A stretch of DNA of 64,000 bases from Armatimonadota bacterium (GTDB lineage Bacteria; Armatimonadota; HRBIN16): the NCBI GenBank assembly GCA_026003175.1, contig BPGT01000003.1:124001-188000 (forward strand), in the 5' to 3' direction. Both the position numbers and the translations under genes were made by a program. The notes beneath the pieces are model-generated. The model did no database searches, was not told the origin of the DNA, and saw only the letters and a program-made list of their open reading frames with translations. Of this stretch, positions 58,228-64,000 are shown one piece after another. Every line of letters begins with the position of its first letter. Position 1 is the first letter of the stretch.

Positions 58228-59367
58228 ATGATCCCGTTACACTTGAACCCGCACCTGCGCACACCGCTCTACGTGCAAATAGTAGAGCAGGTGGAGGCAG
58301 CGGTCAGCTCGGGGCAGCTGACGCCGGGCACCCCGCTATGGTCTGCTCGCGCTATTGCCCGACACTACGGTATCAGCTACCAGACCGCCGAGCGTGCGTT
58401 GACCCTGCTGGCGCAGCGAGGGGTGGTGGAACGGACTCGGCGGGGAACCGTCGTCGCCGCCAGCCGCCCAAAACAGCCGGTGCAACAGCATCTGGTTGCT
58501 CTCATCTACACCTGGCAGATACCGGGGGCACGCCCCTCCTATTCGGTGGGCGAGATGCGCATGTTGCACGCAGCGGCGGAAGAATGTGCCAGGCACCTGT
58601 GGGGAAGCCTGTTGCTCCACTTTCCCGACCGAAGCGTATCTGCCAGCTACCTGCAGGAATGGGAGCGTCACCACCGCTTCGACGCCGCGCTAGTGTTCGG
58701 TCCCTTGCACGATGAAGGGTTACTGTGGATGCAGCGAAGGGGATACCCGGTGGTGGTCATTGATGCCGAGCCCGAGGTTCCGGTTCCCCGTGTGGTGCAG
58801 GCGAACCGTGAAGGCACCTATCTGGCGGTGCGTGAGCTGATTCGATTGGGACACCGACGCATTGGCTTCTTTACCGGGCACTACATGCCTCATTACGCCC
58901 AGCGTTTCGAGGGCTACATGCAAGCACTGCAAGAAGCGGGCATCACCCCCGAAGCCAACTGGGTGATGCAGCATGGTCAGCCTCGTCCTACTGTTCAGGA
59001 GGCGCTAAAGCGACTGCTGGCAGTGCGTCCACCCCTGACGGCTATCGTGGGAGCGTCGGACATCCTGCTAGCGTTCGCCTATCCCGCGATCACGGAGATG
59101 AACGTGCGAGTGCCGGAAGACCTCTCGCTCATCGGCTTCGATGACGAGCCTTTCTGCACTACCATGCAGCCGCCCCTCTCCTCGGTGCGCGTAGACCTCG
59201 AGCAGATGGCACGCACCGGCGTGCGCCTGCTGATGGACATCATGGAGGGCAAACCAGTTCCTCAACGGGTAGAGATACCCGCTCAGGTGGTGCTGCGCGA
59301 TTCGTGTGCACCGCCACACTCTCAGACATTTCGACAACCTGAAAACCAGAAGGAGGGTTCACCATGA
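58228..59367 (+). CDS. GntR/LacI hybrid transcriptional regulator
   Basis: 379 residues. The N-terminal GntR-type winged helix ([50 protein letters not shown]) covers residues 12-72. A LacI-like periplasmic-binding fold makes up residues 85-370: [87 protein letters not shown]. Such hybrids (AraR-like) sense sugars. The stop overlaps the start of a prepilin-like gene (ATGA at 59364), a tight coupling that suggests it regulates a surface function. Confidence 0.9.
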   Translation: MIPLHLNPHLRTPLYVQIVEQVEAAVSSGQLTPGTPLWSARAIARHYGISYQTAERALTLLAQRGVVERTRRGTVVAASRPKQPVQQHLVALIYTWQIPGARPSYSVGEMRMLHAAAEECARHLWGSLLLHFPDRSVSASYLQEWERHHRFDAALVFGPLHDEGLLWMQRRGYPVVVIDAEPEVPVPRVVQANREGTYLAVRELIRLGHRRIGFFTGHYMPHYAQRFEGYMQALQEAGITPEANWVMQHGQPRPTVQEALKRLLAVRPPLTAIVGASDILLAFAYPAITEMNVRVPEDLSLIGFDDEPFCTTMQPPLSSVRVDLEQMARTGVRLLMDIMEGKPVPQRVEIPAQVVLRDSCAPPHSQTFRQPENQKEGSP

Positions 59368-60122
59368 AATCTCGTCGCGGTTTTACCCTGATTGAGCTGC
59401 TGGTGGTTATCGCGATTATCGCGATACTGGCAGCGATTCTGTTCCCGGTCTTCGCGCAAGCTCGGGAAAAGGCACGGCAGGCTTCGTGTCTGTCTAACAT
59501 GAAGCAAATCGGTCTCGCCATGATGATGTATCTGCAGGACTATGACTATACGTCCATGCGAGACACTTTCTGGACATTTGACCGCTTCGGCTACTGCTGG
59601 AACGGTATGCTTTACCCGTACGTGAAGAACAAGGGCATTTTCAAGTGTCCCAGCCATGGACTGCCTTCAACCGCTTTGGACTGGGACAACACCCAGAACT
59701 ACGACCCATGGCTGGAGTACCGCGGCAAGTCGTACGGCATCAGCGTCTACGGTATCGTGCAGTGTGTCGTCACTCCTGATGGCACGTGGAACACGGAGAC
59801 GCTCAAATATCCTGCCGAGCGTATCGCCTTCTACGAGGTGAAAGCGAACGATGGCTCCGGTTGGGGAGATAACGCCTGGTGGGTGTACGGCAGCGGACAG
59901 CCCGACGGCGGCCCCGAAGGGCAGCGGCTTGCCTTCCGCCACAACGACGGCATGAACTGCATCCACATGGACGGGCACGTCAAGTACTACACCAAGCAGT
60001 TCCTGCAGAACCTGATGGACATCACCAAGACACCGCGCCAGCGCGGACCGGGCGAGAGTCAGTATCTGTTCTACCGGATGATTTACTATCCATGGAGCGC
60101 AGACATGAGTCCGCAGCAGTAA
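59364..60122 (+). CDS. Prepilin-like protein with H-x9-DG motif
   Basis: 252 residues, start overlapping the regulator stop, AGAAGGAGG upstream. Prepilin leader MKSRRG/F and helix [20 protein letters not shown], then [20 protein letters not shown], the form characteristic of Armatimonadota. The globular part is rich in tryptophan and tyrosine. [17 protein letters not shown] near 190-206 is the H-x9-DG motif. It is probably exported through the type II/IV pilus route, with the binding role unknown. Confidence 0.87.
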   Translation: MKSRRGFTLIELLVVIAIIAILAAILFPVFAQAREKARQASCLSNMKQIGLAMMMYLQDYDYTSMRDTFWTFDRFGYCWNGMLYPYVKNKGIFKCPSHGLPSTALDWDNTQNYDPWLEYRGKSYGISVYGIVQCVVTPDGTWNTETLKYPAERIAFYEVKANDGSGWGDNAWWVYGSGQPDGGPEGQRLAFRHNDGMNCIHMDGHVKYYTKQFLQNLMDITKTPRQRGPGESQYLFYRMIYYPWSADMSPQQ

Positions 60123-60202
60123 GAAGCATCAAAGCAGGGTTGTCGGGGCAAGGCTTCGGCAACCCTGCCCAGTAAAGCGCGTCATCAATAGAGGAGGATG
60201 CG

Positions 60203-60364
60203 ATGAAAAAGGAAATCAACCCGATAGTGGCTATCGTGGTGGTTGTGGTGATTGTGGCTGCGGTCATCTTCTTCTACTTCCGAGCTACTGCACCAGAAGG
60301 GGTGAAGACTCTTAAACCACCGCCACCGAACCCCCCTGGAGGCATACCGGTACCAACACAGTGA
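60203..60364 (+). CDS. 53-residue single-pass membrane protein
   Basis: ATG 60203 with a strong GAGGAGG six bases upstream. MKKEINPIVAIVVVVVIVAA gives one membrane helix, followed by a proline-rich tail (LKPPPPNPPGG). It follows the prepilin-like gene by 80 bases and precedes a terminator. Small proteins of this form often accompany such prepilins in Armatimonadota (recollection). Confidence 0.7.
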   Translation: MKKEINPIVAIVVVVVIVAAVIFFYFRATAPEGVKTLKPPPPNPPGGIPVPTQ

Positions 60365-60393
60365 ATCCCTCACCCCCGGTGGGTTCACATAAA

Positions 60394-60420
60394 GCAAGGG
60401 CGGTTGCAAACCGCCCTTGC
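60394..60420 (+). terminator. Terminator after the regulator/prepilin/small-protein unit
   Basis: 12-bp stem GCAAGGGCGGTT / AACCGCCCTTGC, 3-base loop. There is no T run, but it lies between two transcription units. Confidence 0.6.
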
Positions 60421-60433
60421 GGTGCTCTGCGCC

Positions 60434-60462
60434 TCGACAGGTTCTCACAAAGCATGTATAAT
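60434..60462 (+). promoter_or_regulatory. Promoter of the BtuF-like gene
   Basis: TCGACA (60434-60439), 17-base spacer, perfect TATAAT (60457-60462), 34 bases before ATG 60496. Confidence 0.65.
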
Positions 60463-60495
60463 GTTTAACGGTTGCTCTATGGTAGAGGAGGAAAA

Positions 60496-61326
60496 ATGCC
60501 GCCAGCAGCATTTCCACGTCGCATCACCGACTTTCGTGGCAAAACGTTGACCCTGAAATCGCCGCCCCGGCGCATTGTGTCGCTAACGCCAGGCACCACC
60601 GAGGTGCTCTTCGCGGTCGGTGCGGGCAAGCAGGTGGTCGGTGTTACCAGCTACTGCGACTACCCGCCCGAAGCAAGGCGGCTTCCCAAGGTGGGCGATA
60701 TGCGCACCAACGTAGAGGCGGTAGTTGCCCTGCGCCCCGATCTGGTGGTGGCGGATGGTGTGCTGAATCGCCGCTTCATCCCTACGCTGGAGAGGCTGAA
60801 GCTTCCTTTGCTGGTGATTGCGCCCAAAACGTGGCGGGATGTGGCTCGCGTCATCCGCCTGCTGGGTGAGGCGACAGGACATGAGAAACAGGCGGAGCCG
60901 CTGGTACAACGCTTTCACCAGGCGGAAAGAGAGGCGCGAACGAGCCCGCAGTCGGCGACGAAACCCGGGGTGTTGTTTGCGCTGAACGTGGAGCCTCTGC
61001 CGATGTGGGTGGCGGGGCGTGACCTGTTCGTGGACGACATGATTCGCCTCGCGGGGGGACGTAATGTGGCGGCAGACGGGGGAACCAACTACTACCCTCT
61101 CTCCGCGGAGGCGTTGCTGGTGCGCAACCCCGACATTATTGTCACTACCGTGCCCGAGGAGCGTCTTGCTCCGCTCTACGAACACCCTGTGTTGAAGCGT
61201 CTCCGGGCGGTACAGAGCAAGCAGGTGTATAGCGTGGACTCCAACCTGTTCGTGCGCCCTACGCCCCGCCTGCTAAAGGGGCTGGAACTGCTGAAAGCCA
61301 TCATTTCCAGAGCGCAGAGGGATTGA
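60496..61326 (+). CDS. BtuF/FepB-like substrate-binding protein without signal peptide
   Basis: 276 residues from ATG 60496 (GAGGAGGAAAA upstream). Helical-backbone metal/cobalamin binding fold: RRIVSLTPGTTEVLFAVGAG near 22-41, VVGVTSYCDYPPEARRLPKVGD, ALRPDLVVADG and LLVRNPDIIVTTVPEE. It is the expected binding protein for the adjacent FecCD permease. Unusually, the N-terminus (MPPAAFPRRITDFRGKTLTL) has no export signal, and the upstream codons to 60472 do not supply one. It may therefore stay in the cytoplasm or have a mispredicted start. Confidence 0.83.
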   Translation: MPPAAFPRRITDFRGKTLTLKSPPRRIVSLTPGTTEVLFAVGAGKQVVGVTSYCDYPPEARRLPKVGDMRTNVEAVVALRPDLVVADGVLNRRFIPTLERLKLPLLVIAPKTWRDVARVIRLLGEATGHEKQAEPLVQRFHQAEREARTSPQSATKPGVLFALNVEPLPMWVAGRDLFVDDMIRLAGGRNVAADGGTNYYPLSAEALLVRNPDIIVTTVPEERLAPLYEHPVLKRLRAVQSKQVYSVDSNLFVRPTPRLLKGLELLKAIISRAQRD

Positions 61327-61330
61327 GCCG

Positions 61331-62341
61331 ATGCCGGTGGGTTCGCGCACGCGCTACGAGGCGGTCGGCGTGTTGCTGATTGCGCTCGCAGTAGTGACAG
61401 CGGTTGCGGCGTTATGCCTGGGCAGTGAGATGCTGCTACCCCAGCAGGTCTGGCGCATCCTGCGGGAGGGCGGTTCTTCCAGCGATAGCGCAAGCGTGAT
61501 TGTGTGGCAGTTACGCTTGCCTCGTATGGCGATGGCGGCGATGGTGGGGGTATTGCTGAGCGTGGCGGGTGTGATTCTGCAGGGCTTACTGCGTAACGAC
61601 CTCGCCGACCCTTACACGATAGGCGTCTCCTCCGGCGCGGCGATGGGTGCGTCGGCGGCGGTGCTGGCAGGGTGGGAGGCGAGATGGCACGGGTTCGGGG
61701 TGCCTCTGGCAGCGTTTGTGTGCGCGATTAGCGCCACGGCGGTGGTGCTGGCAGTAGCGCGGCGGGAGGGGGTGGTGCGCGTCTCGGTGTTCCTGCTGGC
61801 AGGGATTGTGGTGGGTTCGTTCATGTGGTCGGTGGTGACGTTGATGCTGACGCTGGCAGGGGCGGATGTGGGGCGTGTGCTGTTCTGGCTGATGGGCAGT
61901 TTTGCCGACGCCGAGTGGACGCGCGTGCGGTTGTTGCTGCCGTTTGTACTGCTGGGTGTTGTGGGATTACGTGCGATGGCGTATGGGTTAAATGCTTTCG
62001 CTCTAGGTGAGGAGAGCGCGGCGCACCTGGGCTTTGAGGTAGAAAGGCTGAAGCGGTGGGCGATTGTGCTGGCAGCGCTATGCACGGCGGCGGCGGTATC
62101 AGTAAGTGGCATCATCGGTTTCGTGGGGTTGGTGGTTCCACATATTGCCCGACGGCTGTTCGGCGCTGACCATCGGCAGCTGTTCTGGAGCGCGGCAGTA
62201 CTTGGCGCGGTGCTGATGGTATGGGCGGATACGCTGGCGCGGAGCATCGCCCGCCCGGCGGAGATACCGGTTGGGGTGATTACTGCCCTGTTGGGCGCGC
62301 CGTTCTTTATCGCGTTGCTGAGGAGAGAGCGTCTGGTGTGA
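61331..62341 (+). CDS. FecCD/BtuC-family ABC transporter permease
   Basis: 336 residues, about ten helices. Family motifs: LRLPRMAMAAMVGVLLSVAGVILQGLLRNDLADPYTIGVSSGAAMGA near 55-105, and GFVGLVVPHIARRLFGADHR near 262-282, the loop that contacts the ATPase. It imports cobalamin or iron-siderophore complexes together with the preceding binding protein. No ATPase gene follows in the window; the next gene overlaps its stop (GTGA) but is unrelated. Confidence 0.92.
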   Translation: MPVGSRTRYEAVGVLLIALAVVTAVAALCLGSEMLLPQQVWRILREGGSSSDSASVIVWQLRLPRMAMAAMVGVLLSVAGVILQGLLRNDLADPYTIGVSSGAAMGASAAVLAGWEARWHGFGVPLAAFVCAISATAVVLAVARREGVVRVSVFLLAGIVVGSFMWSVVTLMLTLAGADVGRVLFWLMGSFADAEWTRVRLLLPFVLLGVVGLRAMAYGLNAFALGEESAAHLGFEVERLKRWAIVLAALCTAAAVSVSGIIGFVGLVVPHIARRLFGADHRQLFWSAAVLGAVLMVWADTLARSIARPAEIPVGVITALLGAPFFIALLRRERLV

Positions 62342-62862
62342 GCAAAGCGATAGCACGCAAAACGGATGGCGAACGGAAACTTGCCACCGAGCAAGCGATT
62401 ATCGAGCAGGCACAGCGCGAGCTGCGTGTGATATGGTGGCGATACACGCTGTGGATAACGATACTGATGTTCGTCGCGCCGCTGGTGATGACCGTTCTGG
62501 CAGCGCTCCTGCGGATAGGGCAGGTGACTTTTTTGCTGCTCAACTTCATCGTGGTGTTCACGCTGGTACAGGTTATGCTGTATCACGTACGCCAATCCTA
62601 CGACCACCTGAAGCAACTTGGGCGGACGGCGGTGCAGAAACATTTGTGGCATGCGGCGCGAGCTGCGCTCGAACCGTTCTCGCGCTTCGGCAATCGGGGC
62701 TTCGACTGGGATGGAGAGGCGCATTATCTGCTAATGCGCACCTACCTGTCGTTGGGAGATGTTCGGAGGGCGGAGAAAGCGCGCGATTTCCTCCTGCGTA
62801 ACCGACGGGGCAAGTGGGTAGAACGTGCCCGCAAGGCTATCCCTTCGGAGGAGGGCAGCTAG
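62338..62862 (+). CDS. Two-helix membrane protein with TPR-like end, unknown
   Basis: 174 residues from GTG 62338, overlapping the permease stop by 4 bases. Residues 35-85 hold two membrane helices (LWITILMFVAPLVMTVLAALL; TFLLLNFIVVFTLVQVML). The C-terminal part (AARAALEPFSRFGNRGFDWDGEAHYLLMRTYLSLGDVRRAEKAR) resembles one or two TPR-like helical pairs. It occupies the place where the transporter ATPase would be expected but has no nucleotide-binding motif. The 3' end overlaps the opposing 62859 gene. Confidence 0.65.
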   Translation: MSKAIARKTDGERKLATEQAIIEQAQRELRVIWWRYTLWITILMFVAPLVMTVLAALLRIGQVTFLLLNFIVVFTLVQVMLYHVRQSYDHLKQLGRTAVQKHLWHAARAALEPFSRFGNRGFDWDGEAHYLLMRTYLSLGDVRRAEKARDFLLRNRRGKWVERARKAIPSEEGS

Positions 62863-63209
62863 TCCTCCTCTTCTTCCTCGTCCTCGTCTTCGAAGTCGAA
62901 ACCTTCGATATCTTCCAGGTCCATGCTGGGGTCGGTATAGCGCCCAATCTCCTCGGCGCGGAAGACGTGTACCACAAAGTCCTCGCGCTCGAAACGAGGC
63001 ATATAGCTGGACACGATGTCCTCATCGATCATCGCCACCAGAGTCTCTTCCTGTTCCGGGGCGAAGTCGCCTTCCAGCAACAGGGTAGCGTAGATAGTGC
63101 CGGCAGCATAGTGGATGTCTACTTGTCCTACTCGCTCGTTGTTGCGCCAAATCAGATAGATTTCCGAGCTTTCGGTGCGAACCAGGCGGTTCAGACGCAC
63201 GTTGTTCAT
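62859..63209 (-). CDS. Small acidic protein, unknown
   Basis: 116 residues, ATG 63209 behind AGGAGAAGAGGC. Residues 1-85 form an alternating-strand domain (SSEIYLIWRNNERVGQVDIHYAAGTIYATLLLEGDF). The last 30 are extremely acidic (about 20 D/E). It ends by overlapping the opposing gene by 4 bases, so both stops are back to back. It is 16 bases downstream of the DUF342-type gene and probably cotranscribed. No family recognised. Confidence 0.65.
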   Translation of the reverse strand: MNNVRLNRLVRTESSEIYLIWRNNERVGQVDIHYAAGTIYATLLLEGDFAPEQEETLVAMIDEDIVSSYMPRFEREDFVVHVFRAEEIGRYTDPSMDLEDIEGFDFEDEDEEEEED

Positions 63210-63225
63210 GCCTCTTCTCCTAGAG

Positions 63226-63999
63226 TTAGTCGAGTGGTCTTACCTGCACTCGCGCCTCACCTCGTACGACGAAGAAGCGAACTGCTTGCAAATCACTCTC
63301 TACCAGATAGCTGTATTTGCCGATGGTGACCTTCACGCCCGGGTAGATCGTACCGCGCACGACCACCTCTGCCCGCGTTGGCGCGTTGACCTGTATCGTG
63401 ATGGTGCGCTTCTCATGTTGCAGTTCCTTTAATCGCGCCTCCAGGCGACGACGGTGCGCCATCAGCCGTTGAATCGCCTCTTTCTTTTCCGGTGAGGAAA
63501 CCTCTGCAGTGACCGACACATATGGGCGCAGGGCGTCATTGATTTTCTGTATATTATGCTCGCACTGCCGTATCTCCTCCGCGATCTCAAACAGCCGCTC
63601 ATCGCCCAAGGTGTCTACTCCCACTACTACTTCGGTGGGCGCCCATGCAGGTGTACCTATAGTATACGCCTCTATGCCTTCGAATGCCACCACACGCCCG
63701 CCCGCGATGTGCACGCTGCTGTTCAACGCAATAACCTGGCGGCGGGTGCTGAGGGTGCAATTTACGATGCTTGCGCCCAGTAAGATGTTCCCGTCCGCTG
63801 CGATGTCCGACTGCTGCGCTCCCTTGCTAAGGTAACAGGTTCCCCTGGCGTTCAGAGAAGCACCTTCGCATCGCCCGCTCAGTGCCACGTCGCCGTGCAC
63901 GCGCACCTGCGCCCCCGGTAACAAGTTGCCTTTTAACACCAGCGAGTCTGCAAACAGTTGCGCTCCTTGCAGGTCGCCCATTACCGGCTGTGTCGGCAA
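63226..63999 (-). CDS. DUF342/FapA-type protein, 5' end beyond the window
   Basis: 257 residues visible; the frame is open to the window edge, so the true start lies outside. The parallel beta-helix of FapA/DUF342 proteins is evident (LKGNLLPGAQVRVHGDVALSGRCEGASLNARGTCYL, NILLGASIVNCTLSTRRQVIALNSS). A coiled coil follows (IAEEIRQCEHNIQKINDAL ... RLMAHRRRLEARLKELQHEK) and a closing strand set (AEVVVRGTIYPGVKVTIG). Family members in other bacteria affect cell-envelope and flagellar or pilus functions; the biochemical role is unclear. Confidence 0.8.
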   Translation of the reverse strand: MPTQPVMGDLQGAQLFADSLVLKGNLLPGAQVRVHGDVALSGRCEGASLNARGTCYLSKGAQQSDIAADGNILLGASIVNCTLSTRRQVIALNSSVHIAGGRVVAFEGIEAYTIGTPAWAPTEVVVGVDTLGDERLFEIAEEIRQCEHNIQKINDALRPYVSVTAEVSSPEKKEAIQRLMAHRRRLEARLKELQHEKRTITIQVNAPTRAEVVVRGTIYPGVKVTIGKYSYLVESDLQAVRFFVVRGEARVQVRPLD

Positions 64000-64000
64000 C

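Overview
The window looks like a chromosomal segment of a member of the Armatimonadota, probably a thermophilic or soil lineage. This is inferred mainly from the prepilin-like proteins at 8230 and 59364, whose N-termini ([20 protein letters not shown], then [13 protein letters not shown]) and C-terminal H-x9-DG motif are very common in that phylum. Supporting signs are the dockerin-like repeats on a giant Rhs protein, a DUF6785-type membrane protein and a Bacillus-like SigH. Most of the DNA is GC-rich. The Rhs cassette region (35-43 kb) contains clearly AT-richer islands, which suggests acquired genes.

Layout. (1) 0-8.1 kb: two tandem two-gene modules. Each is an exported protein with one C-terminal membrane helix, followed by a large membrane protein fusing an O-antigen-ligase-like domain to a GT51 peptidoglycan glycosyltransferase. 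Between them lie a VapBC-type toxin-antitoxin pair and a HTH/secreted-peptide gene containing a G9 tract. (2) 8.2-14.9 kb: prepilin-like protein, purB, a nucleotidyltransferase pair, a DUF4838 protein, a YbaK-type deacylase and a hemerythrin. (3) 15-18.9 kb: a nitric-oxide defence operon (quinol NO reductase, cupin, RIC/YtfE) diverging from an Rrf2 regulator across a perfect 22-bp palindrome. (4) 19-29.7 kb: a complete-looking type IV pilus machinery operon, pilM-N-O-P-like-Q-B-HDOD-pilT-pilC, all on the minus strand.

(5) 30-43.6 kb is the most remarkable part. A roughly 1640-residue secreted Rhs/YD-repeat protein has an N-terminal dockerin pair. Its reading frame is broken by a C9 tract inside the signal peptide. 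Behind it are seven displaced copies of the segment joining the Rhs core to its C-terminal tip. Six carry a toxin-like tip and the last is truncated. Five of the six are followed by a full-length immunity-like gene, and a deleted immunity remnant precedes the fourth. This is an array of silent toxin/immunity cassettes that could be swapped onto the Rhs body by recombination in the shared linker.

(6) 43.6-49.1 kb: an internally duplicated exported protein, sucD-sucC and a DUF6785-type transporter-like protein. (7) 49.2-54.2 kb: a MITE-like element beside a tRNA-Leu(CAA), ygfZ, an EamA transporter, a membrane-anchored protein, a MutY-like protein lacking the usual catalytic glutamate, and sigH. 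(8) 54.5-64 kb: a large methyltransferase fusion, a sugar isomerase/epimerase-like protein with a second methyltransferase, a GntR-LacI regulator coupled to a prepilin-like protein and a 53-residue membrane protein, a BtuF/BtuC-like uptake pair, two small unknown proteins, and a DUF342/FapA protein cut by the window edge.

All family assignments come from reading translated sequence by eye; no database search was run.
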